A stretch of 22,773 nucleotides of DNA from JAOUEE01 sp051011595 (lineage in GTDB: Bacteria > Actinomycetota > Acidimicrobiia > Acidimicrobiales > SHLQ01), in assembly GCA_051011595.1 (NCBI GenBank), contig JBPCTQ010000093.1:1-22773 (forward strand), written 5' to 3'. The translations under genes and the position numbers were made by a program. Shown here piece by piece: positions 6,599-14,198 of the stretch (position 1 is the stretch's first letter; each line of letters begins with the position of its first letter). The notes under the pieces were generated by a model. It searched no databases, had not been told where the DNA came from, and was given only the letters and a program-made list of their open reading frames with translations.

Positions 6599-8877
6599 GC
6601 GCCGGCTGCTTGCATGGCCTGCCACACCCGCTCGGGCGACAGCGGCAGATCGATGTGGGTGATACCCATGGGGCTGAGGGCGTCGACCACGGCCGACTGC
6701 ACCGCCGGCGTGGAACCGATGGCGCCCGATTCACCGATGCCCTTGGCCCCCAGGGGGTTGTTGGGCGATGCGGTCTGGAGCGGTACCAGCTCGAACGACG
6801 GCAGCTCAGCCATGGAGATGATGCCGTAGTCGGCGAAGTTGGACGTGACCGGGTTTCCGTCCTCGTCGTAGCGCATCTCCTCGTAGAGGGCCTGGGCCAC
6901 CCCTTGGGCAATACCACCGTGGCGTTGGCCCTCGACGATCATGGGATTGATCAGCGAGCCGGAGTCGTCGCACGTGATGATGCGCTGGAGACGAACGTCG
7001 CCGGTGTCGGTGTCGACTTCGACGACCGCCACATGGGCGCCGAACGGGAAGCTGCACTGGGCTTCGAAGTCCTGTTCGGCCTCGAGCGGGCCATCAGCCG
7101 CCGCGGCCACGTCGGCCCACGACTTGGTGACCGCCGGGGTGCCGGCCACATGGAAGGCCCCCTGGTCGGCGTCGACCACGATGTCGTCGACGCTCGCCTC
7201 GAAGAGGTCGGCGGCGATCTCCTTGGCCTTGTCGACCACCTCGCCCGCGGCCACGTGTACCGCGGACCCGCCCAGCTGCGTGGACCGCGAACCGAAGGTG
7301 CCGGTCCCCTGCGCCACCTGGTCGGTGTCGCCCTGGACGATCTCGATGTCGGCCACCGGCATCCCCAACTGGTCGGAAGCGATCTGGGCGAACGTGGTCT
7401 TGTGGCTCTGCCCGTGGGAGAACGAGCCGGAATAGGCCCGGGCTTTGCCCTCGGGGGTGATCTCCACCTTGGCGAACTCGTTGCCGCCCGGAGCCGGTCC
7501 GGCCGTGATCTCCACGTAGGCCACCGCGCCGATGCCCAGTTGTTTGGCGTCACCGGCCTCACGGCGGCGGGCCTGTTCGGCCCGCAACTCTTCGATGCCG
7601 GCCGCTTCGAGGGCCAGATCCATGGCCTGGTCGTATTCACCCGAGTCATACACCGCACCCAGGCCGGTGTCGTACGGGAACTCCTTGACGAAGTTGCGGC
7701 GACGCAACTCGACGGCATCCATGCCGATCTCGACGGCATACAGGTCGAGGGCTCGTTCGATGCTGACCGTCGCCTCGGGGCGACCGGCGCCGCGGTAGGC
7801 CTCGGTGGGGGTGGTGTTGGTGATGACCGCGATGGCGGCGGTCTCGACGTTGGGGATGGCGTAGTTGCCGACTGCCATCTGATGGGTGAACAGCGGCAGG
7901 AAGGGTCCCATCCGGGCATAGGCCCCGGAGTCGGCCAGGATCTCCAGGCGCAGGTGGGTGATGTCACCGTCCTTGGTGCCACCAACGGTGATGGTGTGGG
8001 TGTGGGCCCGCCCGGGGCCCATGGCGATCATGTTCTCGGTGCGGGTCTCGAACCAGCGCATCGGCCGCCCGATCTGCTTGGCCAGCCACGGCAACAACAC
8101 ATCCTCGGGGTAGGGCGCGATCTTGGCGCCGAAACCGCCGCCGACGTCGGGGGCGACCAGGTGGGCGTTGCCGGGCTCGAGGCCGTACATGCCGGCCAGG
8201 ACTCCCTGCACACCGTGGGGCGCCTGATTGCTGATCCAGAAGTACAGCTCGTCGCCGTCCCACGCACAGGCCGATGACCGGACCTCGAGCGGCGCGGCCG
8301 CGGTGCGATGATTCACCACTCGTTGGTTGACGGTCACCTCACAGCCGTCGAAGAAGTCGTCGGTGAGACCGGTGACCATCCCCATGGTGGCGAAGTCGAT
8401 GGCGATGTTGGTCCCGACATCGTCGAAGACCACCGTTGCGTCGGTGGCGGCTTCTTCCATGTCGACCACCGCGGGACGGGGTTCGTAGTCGACCAGGACG
8501 AGTTCGGCCGCGTCTTCGCCCTGGGCCTGGGTCTCGGTGACCACGACCGCGATGCACTCACCCACGAATCGCACGCGATCGACCGCGAGGATGGGGCGGT
8601 TGAGCATCGGCGGCGGGAACATCGGCACCATGCCGGGCAGGACACTCGTGGCCTCGTCGAGGTCGGCGTGGGTGTACACGCCGAGTACCCCCGGAGCGGC
8701 TGCAGCCTCGGTGGTGTCGACGTTGGTGATGTCGGCATGGGCCATGGTGGACCGGACGTACGTGACGTGGGCGGCCCCATCCAGGCGCGGATCCTTCAGA
8801 TCGGCCGTGTACACCGCACCAGTGGTGAGAAAGGCCGGGTCTTCCTTCCGCAGAACTCGCGTGCCGACAACACTCAT
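6595..8877 (-). CDS. Xanthine-oxidase-family molybdenum-binding large subunit, CoxL-like form II
   Basis: A 760-residue large subunit of an aerobic Mo-hydroxylase. The N-terminus (VGTRVLRKEDPAFLTTG) is the usual a/b hammerhead entry. DVGGGFGAK (about 244-252) contacts the Mo cofactor. The active-site loop is AYRGAGR (about 360-366), which marks 'form II' CoxL-like proteins. Form I CO dehydrogenases carry AYXCSFR, with the Cys that binds Cu. The catalytic base region GAKGIGESG is near 710-718, with Glu about 716. By homology the enzyme hydroxylates a substrate at the Mo site and sends electrons through the [2Fe-2S] and FAD subunits encoded downstream. The substrate is unknown, and CO oxidation is not supported. 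ATG start, with GAGGGGA 7 nt upstream. First gene of the operon. Confidence 0.96.
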   Translation of the reverse strand: MSVVGTRVLRKEDPAFLTTGAVYTADLKDPRLDGAAHVTYVRSTMAHADITNVDTTEAAAAPGVLGVYTHADLDEATSVLPGMVPMFPPPMLNRPILAVDRVRFVGECIAVVVTETQAQGEDAAELVLVDYEPRPAVVDMEEAATDATVVFDDVGTNIAIDFATMGMVTGLTDDFFDGCEVTVNQRVVNHRTAAAPLEVRSSACAWDGDELYFWISNQAPHGVQGVLAGMYGLEPGNAHLVAPDVGGGFGAKIAPYPEDVLLPWLAKQIGRPMRWFETRTENMIAMGPGRAHTHTITVGGTKDGDITHLRLEILADSGAYARMGPFLPLFTHQMAVGNYAIPNVETAAIAVITNTTPTEAYRGAGRPEATVSIERALDLYAVEIGMDAVELRRRNFVKEFPYDTGLGAVYDSGEYDQAMDLALEAAGIEELRAEQARRREAGDAKQLGIGAVAYVEITAGPAPGGNEFAKVEITPEGKARAYSGSFSHGQSHKTTFAQIASDQLGMPVADIEIVQGDTDQVAQGTGTFGSRSTQLGGSAVHVAAGEVVDKAKEIAADLFEASVDDIVVDADQGAFHVAGTPAVTKSWADVAAAADGPLEAEQDFEAQCSFPFGAHVAVVEVDTDTGDVRLQRIITCDDSGSLINPMIVEGQRHGGIAQGVAQALYEEMRYDEDGNPVTSNFADYGIISMAELPSFELVPLQTASPNNPLGAKGIGESGAIGSTPAVQSAVVDALSPMGITHIDLPLSPERVWQAMQAAGA

Positions 8878-8884
8878 GAGATGG

Positions 8885-8891
8885 TCCCCTC
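8885..8891 (-). promoter_or_regulatory. Shine-Dalgarno site of the large Mo-subunit gene
   Basis: GAGGGGA on the minus strand, 7 nt before the ATG at 8877. It supports this start and resembles the site in front of the small [2Fe-2S] subunit. Confidence 0.65.
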
Positions 8892-9026
8892 GGTGGTGGG
8901 CCCGACTGCTGTCGGGACGAAACGTTGCTCAACATAGCCCGACCGCCTGGCGGCTACGAATACCGAGGCCCACCGATCGCGACATGAGGTGGGCGCCACG
9001 CCAAGTTGGCCGAAAACTCACGGAAC
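8892..9026 (-). promoter_or_regulatory. Leader/promoter region of the Mo-hydroxylase operon
   Basis: This gene-free stretch lies between the EamA gene end and the first gene of the Mo-hydroxylase operon. It contains two small inverted repeats: CCCGAC/GTCGGG with a 4-nt loop (8901-8916) and CCGCC-T-GGCGG (8943-8953). A TATGTT hexamer on the minus strand (8931-8936) could be a -10 element, but no convincing -35 is seen at the right distance. Since the whole left-hand operon is otherwise without internal gaps over 45 nt, its promoter should be here. No operator for a known regulator is recognised. Confidence 0.4.
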
Positions 9027-9074
9027 GGCCGGTTCACGACAGGGCCGGTCCACGACAGGGCCGGTTCATGACAA
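9027..9074. repeat. Three tandem 16-bp repeats spanning the EamA stop codon
   Basis: Three consecutive 16-bp units, consensus GGCCGGTTCACGACAG on the plus strand, at 9027-9042, 9043-9058 and 9059-9074. The second has one change and the third has two. The last unit covers the final codons and stop of the EamA gene and the other two lie just downstream of it, towards the Mo-hydroxylase operon. There are no spacers, so this is not a CRISPR array. It could be a simple duplication or a set of protein-binding sites. Confidence 0.8.
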
Positions 9075-9896
9075 GGCGATGGCGATGGTGCCGCCCACCG
9101 ACAGGCAGGCGCCCAACAACTGGATGGTGGTGACCCGCTCGTGCAACAGGCGCCAACCCAGGGCCACCCCGATGAGCGCCGACAGCTCCCGGGTCCCTGC
9201 CACCAGCCCTATCGGGTTGGTGCGGGCGGCGATGAGCACGAACAAGTACGCCACGAAACCGGCCAGACCGGCGAACAACAGGCGCCATGGGGCCGGGTGC
9301 AGGGCGGCCGACATCGCCGGGCGGCCTCGGCGCACCTGGGCCACCACGGTCATGCCGATGGCCTGGAGCACGAACGAGGCCGCCAGGTAGCGCACCGCTT
9401 CGTCACCGGCTCGTACCGCTGCACCGTCGACGACGGTGTATCCGGCGATCAGAAGTCCGGTCAGGAACGCCCAGTGCAGACCGCGGGCCCGAAACCGGCT
9501 GGCGGCCAACGCGAACAACCCAACCGCAATGAGCGCCACACCGAGCCAACCCAGCGGAGCCACCTCGTCGTCGAGCCAGGCCACACCACCGACGGTCACC
9601 AGCAGGGGTGCCGTTCCCCGAGCGATCGGATACGCAACCGAGAGATCGACCCGGTCGTACGCTTCGGCCAACGACGTGTTGTAGCCCACGTGCAGCGCCA
9701 TCGAAGCCGGCAGAAAGATCAGCGCCTCCGATTCGGGCAAACCGGCGACGGCCAGCACCACCACGTTGACCAGACCGGCCACCGACACGATGGCCCACGA
9801 TGACAGCAGGCGATCGCCGCTGTCCTTGACCACGAAGTTCCACGTGGCGTGGAGGACGGCGGCGGTGAGTACCAGCGCCAGCCCGGATGCACTCAC
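9066..9896 (-). CDS. EamA (DMT) family transporter
   Basis: A 276-residue, very hydrophobic protein with about ten predicted membrane spans arranged as two repeats of an EamA/DMT unit. Each half has the family pattern of a short first helix with a HATWN-like segment (about residues 16-20), an AYPIARGTAPL loop in the first half and a GTRELSALIG counterpart in the second. These transporters move small metabolites across the cytoplasmic membrane, and the substrate cannot be told here. GTG start at 9896; an ATG further upstream is in another frame. It follows ftsB by 68 nt on the same strand and may be read from the eno-ftsB transcript. Its last codons lie within a 16-bp tandem repeat. Confidence 0.88.
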   Translation of the reverse strand: MSASGLALVLTAAVLHATWNFVVKDSGDRLLSSWAIVSVAGLVNVVVLAVAGLPESEALIFLPASMALHVGYNTSLAEAYDRVDLSVAYPIARGTAPLLVTVGGVAWLDDEVAPLGWLGVALIAVGLFALAASRFRARGLHWAFLTGLLIAGYTVVDGAAVRAGDEAVRYLAASFVLQAIGMTVVAQVRRGRPAMSAALHPAPWRLLFAGLAGFVAYLFVLIAARTNPIGLVAGTRELSALIGVALGWRLLHERVTTIQLLGACLSVGGTIAIALS

Positions 9897-9964
9897 GGTC
9901 GTTCATCCATGGACGGGCGGATCGTACCGACTGCCGCACCCATCGGCCCGGCCGAGCCCGGCGT

Positions 9965-10327
9965 TCAGAGGGGCCAGGCGTGGAACCAACCCGCGTCGCG
10001 CTCTGGCGGAGGCAACACGGCGTAGGCCTCTTCGTGGGGATAGACCAGGTCGTACTCGGCGCGGGCCCGCTGTTCGATCTCGAGTTCGGTCCCCAGGGCC
10101 GACTTCCGCCGTTCGAGCTCGGCGTTCTCGGCCTCCAGGGCGGAGAGTTCGCGGTCGAGCTCGGTGGCTTCGCCCCGTGCTTGCCACCAGGCGCGCGCCG
10201 GGACAGCCACCGTGGCCACGCTGATCAACACGGCCACGGCCACCATCACCAACACGGCGAACCGATTCGACCGACGGGTCCGGGGTGTCGTCGGCGCTTT
10301 GCGCCGAGGCAGGCTCGGCCGCTTCAT
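9965..10327 (-). CDS. FtsB/DivIC-type septum formation initiator
   Basis: A 120-residue bitopic membrane protein. A basic cytoplasmic N-terminus (1-22) is followed by one membrane span (about 23-43). A coiled coil (about 50-88, rich in Glu/Leu/Arg heptads) and the short domain RARAEYDLVYPHEEAY (about 87-102), which matches the conserved end of the FtsB/DivIC family, come next. Known role: it forms a complex with FtsQ and FtsL (DivIB/FtsL in Gram-positives) to activate septal wall synthesis. The ATG overlaps the enolase stop (ATGA). The eno-ftsB pair is widespread among actinobacteria, which supports the call. Either ftsB or divIC may be used as the symbol. Confidence 0.87.
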   Translation of the reverse strand: MKRPSLPRRKAPTTPRTRRSNRFAVLVMVAVAVLISVATVAVPARAWWQARGEATELDRELSALEAENAELERRKSALGTELEIEQRARAEYDLVYPHEEAYAVLPPPERDAGWFHAWPL

Positions 10328-11607
10328 CGGCCCCCGCCGGCGAGCGCTCGACCACCTCGGAAGGCCGCCGCCTCACCCAGGTCTTCCTCGATCCGCAGCA
10401 GTTGGTTGTACTTGCCGACGCGATCGCTGCGAGCGGGGGCGCCGGTCTTGATCTGCCCGCAGTTGGTGGCCACGGCCAGATCGGCGATGGTGACGTCTTC
10501 TGTCTCTCCGGACCGGTGCGACATCACCGATGTGTACCCGTTGCGGGTGGCCAATTCGACGGCGTCGAGGGTCTCGGTGAGCGAACCGATCTGGTTCACC
10601 TTGATCAGGATGGAGTTGGCCACGCCGGAGTCGATGCCGCGCTGGAGTCGTTGGCTGTTGGTCACGAAGAGATCGTCGCCCACCAACTGCACGTTGTGGC
10701 CCAGCCTCTCGGTGAGCGCGGCCCAGCCGTCCCAGTCCTCTTCGTCCATGCCGTCCTCGACCGACACGATCGGGTACCGCTCGCACCAATCGGTGAGGAA
10801 GTCGGCGAACTCCTCGCTGGTGAGCGACCGGCCTTCGCCGGCCAGCTGGTATCGGCCGTCGGAGTAGAACTCGCTGGAGGCCACGTCGAGGGCCAGGGCC
10901 ATGTCGTCGCCGGGCCTTAGCCCGGTCGCCTCGATGGCTTCCACCAACAACTGCAGCGCCTCCTCGTTGCTGCCCAGGTTGGGGGCGAACCCACCTTCGT
11001 CGCCGATGGCGGTGGACAGACCTCGTTCGGAGAGCACGTTCTTGAGGGTGTGGTAGGCCTCGGTGCCCCAACGCAACGCTTCGCTGAACGATGCGGCACC
11101 GACGGGCATGAACATGAACTCCTGGAGGTCCACGTTGTTGTCGGCGTGTTCGCCGCCGTTGAGGACATTGAGCATCGGCACCGGCAGGACGTGGGCGTTG
11201 GCCCCGCCGACATAGCGATACAGCGGCAGGCCCAGCTCGGCCGCCGCCGCTTTGGCCACGGCCAGCGACAATCCGAGGATGGCGTTGGCCCCCAGCCGGC
11301 CCTTGTTGTCGGTGTCGTCGAGCACGATCATGGTCGTGTCGACCAGGCGCTGATCGGTGGCGTCGAGGCCACGGACGGCATCGGCGATCTCACCGTTGAC
11401 GTGACCAACGGCAGCCGTCACCCCTTTGCCGACGTAGCGGTCGCCGCCGTCGCGCAGCTCGACTGCTTCGAACTGTCCCGTCGATGCACCCGAAGGCACG
11501 ATGGCCCGGCCGCTGGCCCCGCTGTCGAGCACCACTTCGACCTCGACGGTCGGATTCCCTCGTGAGTCGAGGACCTCGCGTCCCACCACCAGCTCGATCT
11601 CGCTCAT
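10324..11607 (-). CDS. eno: Enolase (phosphopyruvate hydratase)
   Basis: A 427-residue enolase that converts 2-phosphoglycerate to phosphoenolpyruvate in glycolysis. Conserved elements are all present: the flexible loop SGASTG (about 39-44), the catalytic Glu in GDEGGFAP (Glu204), Mg ligands Asp241, Glu284 (SVEDGMDEEDWDGW) and Asp311 (GDDLFVTN), the catalytic Lys336 in KVNQIGS, and SHRSGET (about 363-369). Length and motif spacing match actinobacterial enolases. ATG start, with a purine-rich GGGGAA shortly upstream. It overlaps ftsB by 4 nt. Two strong hairpins separate it from mazG, so eno may have its own promoter. Confidence 0.98.
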   Translation of the reverse strand: MSEIELVVGREVLDSRGNPTVEVEVVLDSGASGRAIVPSGASTGQFEAVELRDGGDRYVGKGVTAAVGHVNGEIADAVRGLDATDQRLVDTTMIVLDDTDNKGRLGANAILGLSLAVAKAAAAELGLPLYRYVGGANAHVLPVPMLNVLNGGEHADNNVDLQEFMFMPVGAASFSEALRWGTEAYHTLKNVLSERGLSTAIGDEGGFAPNLGSNEEALQLLVEAIEATGLRPGDDMALALDVASSEFYSDGRYQLAGEGRSLTSEEFADFLTDWCERYPIVSVEDGMDEEDWDGWAALTERLGHNVQLVGDDLFVTNSQRLQRGIDSGVANSILIKVNQIGSLTETLDAVELATRNGYTSVMSHRSGETEDVTIADLAVATNCGQIKTGAPARSDRVGKYNQLLRIEEDLGEAAAFRGGRALAGGGR

Positions 11608-11655
11608 TCGTTCCCCGTAGTCCGTTCGGATGTACCGCGTGCCAGGCTAGCGAGT

Positions 11656-11670
11656 CTCACGCTGCGTGAG
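11656..11670. terminator. Perfect 15-bp palindrome between mazG and eno
   Basis: CTCACGC-T-GCGTGAG, 7-bp arms around one base. It lies about 48 nt upstream of the eno start and downstream of mazG. It could be an operator upstream of eno or part of a paired termination structure. No T-run follows, as is common in GC-rich actinobacteria. Confidence 0.4.
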
Positions 11671-11680
11671 TATCACCCTG

Positions 11681-11698
11681 CGCGCGAAGGCTCGCGCG
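11681..11698 (-). terminator. Hairpin downstream of mazG (candidate terminator)
   Basis: CGCGCGA / TCGCGCG, 7-bp GC-rich arms with a 4-nt loop, starting about 30 nt after the mazG stop. Its position and stability suit a T-less actinobacterial terminator or an RNA-stabilising 3' hairpin. The neighbouring 15-bp palindrome makes a two-hairpin structure. Confidence 0.5.
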
Positions 11699-11728
11699 AC
11701 AGGCGCGAATCACCCACGAGGAGCGCTG

Positions 11729-13171
11729 TCACCGATCTCGATCAGCCAACTCGGCCTTGGCCCGGTCCCACAGCCGCTGGTGCTCGATCGCCGATGCGGT
11801 GGCCAGGTCGGTGCCTCGCTCCGACGCCCACCCCTCCACCAGCCGGAACCGGTCCTCGAACCGACGGGCAGCCCCGCGCACGGCCATCTCCGGATCGTGA
11901 CCCAGCACCCTGGCCATGCCGACCACGGCGAACGGCAGGTCGCCGATCTCGGCCTCGCTCGGGTCGGCCGCCACCTCCTCGAGCTCGGCAAGCACATCAC
12001 CACGGGTGGCGGCCAGATCAGCCATCCCGAACCCCAACGCGGCCGCCTTCTTCTGCACCTTCAGGGCGTACAGCGACCCCGGGAGGGCGAGCGGGATACC
12101 GTCCATCACCGACTGCCGCTGCTTCTCGAGCTTCTTGGCCTGCTCCCAGCCGGCCACGGCGACATCGGCGTCGACCGCGTCCTCGGCTCCGGCTGCGGGG
12201 CCGAAGACGTGGGGGTGCCGGTCGTAGAGCTTGTCGTGCACCCGATCGCACACCTCGGCAACGTCGAACCAACCGCCCTCGGTGGCGATGCGTGCGTGCA
12301 GGCACACCTGGAACAACAAGTCGCCGAGCTCTTCGGCCAGCTCGTCGTAGCCCCCACCATCGTCATCGAGATGATCAATGGCCTCTAGGACCTCGTAGGT
12401 CTCCTCCAGGAGGTGCCGGCGGAGCGACTGGTGGGTCTGTTCGGCGTCCCACGGGCAGTCCCGGCGCAGGGTGGCCACCAGTTGGTCGAACCGGACGAAG
12501 GGCGCACCCGGTGGTGTGTCCAGCACCGGCACGAACAGCGCGGTGCGATGGTCGGGATCGAAGGACCGATCCAGTTCCGACCACACCACGTCGAACACGG
12601 CTTCATCGTCGTCGCCGAGGCGCTGCAGCACGGTGACGGGAGTGTCGGGGTCGCCGTCGACGGCCAGCTTGATGTCGGAAAGCACTGCCCGGGAGTGACA
12701 GTGCGCCACCAGCAACGGTCCGCGTTCGCCCGCGGCCGCCGCCTCGAAGCGGTGACCATCGACCAGCCGAACACCCGACTCGAAGGGATCGATTCCCAGC
12801 CGGACCCAGGCCAGATCGACGAACGACAGGCCGGGCACCACCACCACGTTCACCCGCGAATCGGCCAGCAACAGGTCAACGGTTCGCTCCAACACGAGCG
12901 GCGAACCGGGTACGGCGTACACCAGGTCGCCGTCGGTTGCCGCCAGAACCAGCTCTTCGACGATGCGGTCGTACACCGCGGCGAACGTGGGCTCGGTGTC
13001 GTACACGTGGTCGAACGAGGTCGCGTCGTCGAGGGTCGACGCCGACGGATGACGGCGGGTGCGGAGGTAACGCCGGCTGTGGTCGGCGACGGCCTCAGAG
13101 GCGGCCGCGGTCAGATGGTCCGCGCCGGCCGGTCCGAGACCGACGACCGTGATCGTGCCCGAGCGCGTCAC
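11729..13171 (-). CDS. mazG: MazG-type nucleotide pyrophosphohydrolase with N-terminal tetrapyrrole-methylase-like domain (YabN-type)
   Basis: A 480-residue two-part protein. Residues about 5-220 form a SAM-dependent tetrapyrrole-methylase-like domain (TVVGLGPAGADHLT at the start, VYAVPGSPLVLERTV at about 84-98). Residues about 230-470 form MazG (CPWDAEQTH at 239-247, EETYE at 256-260, EELGD at 280-284, then DRHPHVFG). The same architecture is known as B. subtilis YabN. MazG hydrolyses nucleoside triphosphates to monophosphates and diphosphate, removing damaged or surplus NTPs. The second, C-terminal MazG repeat has EAEIGD where EExxGD is expected, so its metal site may be weaker. GTG at 13171 is chosen because SAM-domain homology begins directly after it and a longer version would run into the preceding gene. 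It follows the parvulin gene by 16 nt. Confidence 0.93.
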   Translation of the reverse strand: MTRSGTITVVGLGPAGADHLTAAASEAVADHSRRYLRTRRHPSASTLDDATSFDHVYDTEPTFAAVYDRIVEELVLAATDGDLVYAVPGSPLVLERTVDLLLADSRVNVVVVPGLSFVDLAWVRLGIDPFESGVRLVDGHRFEAAAAGERGPLLVAHCHSRAVLSDIKLAVDGDPDTPVTVLQRLGDDDEAVFDVVWSELDRSFDPDHRTALFVPVLDTPPGAPFVRFDQLVATLRRDCPWDAEQTHQSLRRHLLEETYEVLEAIDHLDDDGGGYDELAEELGDLLFQVCLHARIATEGGWFDVAEVCDRVHDKLYDRHPHVFGPAAGAEDAVDADVAVAGWEQAKKLEKQRQSVMDGIPLALPGSLYALKVQKKAAALGFGMADLAATRGDVLAELEEVAADPSEAEIGDLPFAVVGMARVLGHDPEMAVRGAARRFEDRFRLVEGWASERGTDLATASAIEHQRLWDRAKAELADRDR

Positions 13172-13187
13172 GGCGTCGACGGGGGCA

Positions 13188-14189
13188 TTACCCGACGGGG
13201 ATGGTGGTGGTGCCGACTCCGTCGGGGATGGTGGCGTCGATGCCGGGTGGGTCGGAGCCCTCCGGCGGCACGACCACACCGTCGGCTGCGTTCCAGGTGC
13301 CGTAGCGGGGGTCGACCCACACCTGTTCCTCGCTGTCGATCAGGAATTGGAGGTACACCCCACGTAGCGACTCGAGGTCTTCGGCCAAGATGCTGCGTCG
13401 AGCCAGCTCCTGGGAGGACTCGTCGACCTGGCCGACCTCGCGCTCGGTGACCAGGATGACGTGCCAGCCGAACTCCGACTCGACCGGCGCGGTGGCTACG
13501 TTGAGCTCGGCCTCGTTCATGGCCGTCTCGAACTCGGGCACGAACTGGCCCGGCGCCACGCAGCCCAGCTCGCCACCCTGGGGAGCCGACGGCCCCACCG
13601 AGACCTCCATGGCCAATTCGGCGAAGTCGGCGCCACCCTCGAGCTCGACCACCACGGCCTCGGCGTCGGCTTCGGTGTCGACGATGATGTGCGACACACA
13701 GGTGTTGACGACCGGCGGGTTGTCGATGATCCATTGGTCGATGTCGTCGGTGGTGGGCTGATCGAGATCGCTCAGTTCGTAAGCCAACCGAACCTGGCCG
13801 GCCGAGGTCTGCACCAGATCGTCGGTCGCCCCGGGGGCCGTGAGGTACTGGCCGTTGAGGAGATCACCCTCGGTGAGCTGCACGTCGCGGGTCTCGAGCT
13901 CGTCGAACACCAGCTGTTCGACGATCCACCGGGTGAGCTGTTCCTGTGGGGGAATGGTGTCGGGATCGACGGCCGTGACCGTCGGGACCGTTGGATCATC
14001 GGACTGCGGGGGGTCGAGGGCCTCGGGCGGAATGGACGCAAGGATGCGGTCCTCGAGCTCTTCCTCGGACAGTTCGGCCTCGTTGACGGTGGAGACGGGA
14101 TCGCTGAGGGCGTCACCCGCCGACGAGCCGCACGCCACGGCGAGCACGCCGACGACGACCAGGGGGGCGAGAATCCTCGATTTGGGCAT
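13188..14189 (-). CDS. SurA/PrsA-like parvulin-type peptidyl-prolyl isomerase lipoprotein
   Basis: A 333-residue exported protein. The N-terminus is a lipoprotein signal: basic start, hydrophobic core and a lipobox-like LAVAC with the lipidated Cys at residue 20. An acidic, proline-rich helical segment follows, then a parvulin/PpiC domain at about 162-250 (SHIIVDTEADAEAVV, FAELAMEVSVGPSAPQGG, FGWHVILVTER). The family helps secreted proteins fold outside the membrane by cis-trans isomerisation of prolyl bonds. Two cysteines, C164 next to the conserved His167 and C210 in GELGC, stand in the domain and could form a disulfide (inference). The C-terminal tail after 250 is unstructured and rich in Pro/Gly/Thr. 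It lies 9 nt after mfd and 16 nt before mazG. Confidence 0.9.
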   Translation of the reverse strand: MPKSRILAPLVVVGVLAVACGSSAGDALSDPVSTVNEAELSEEELEDRILASIPPEALDPPQSDDPTVPTVTAVDPDTIPPQEQLTRWIVEQLVFDELETRDVQLTEGDLLNGQYLTAPGATDDLVQTSAGQVRLAYELSDLDQPTTDDIDQWIIDNPPVVNTCVSHIIVDTEADAEAVVVELEGGADFAELAMEVSVGPSAPQGGELGCVAPGQFVPEFETAMNEAELNVATAPVESEFGWHVILVTEREVGQVDESSQELARRSILAEDLESLRGVYLQFLIDSEEQVWVDPRYGTWNAADGVVVPPEGSDPPGIDATIPDGVGTTTIPVG

Positions 14190-14198
14190 CAGACCAGC

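Noticed and set aside
6610..8277. A 555-codon open frame on the plus strand, antisense to the large Mo subunit
   Set aside because: It is a GC-rich mirror of the coding frame. It has no recognisable domain or Shine-Dalgarno sequence, and the minus-strand frame has full Mo-hydroxylase motifs.
6595..8877. Canonical (form I) aerobic CO dehydrogenase
   Set aside because: The loop is AYRGAGR and lacks the Cu-binding Cys of AYXCSFR. Gene order also differs from coxMSL.
9027..9074. CRISPR array
   Set aside because: The 16-bp units are directly adjacent with no spacers, and no cas genes are present.
13172..13279. Longer N-terminus for mazG (start at 13279)
   Set aside because: It lies within the parvulin gene and adds low-complexity Pro/Ser residues. 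The GTG at 13171 meets the SAM-domain start.
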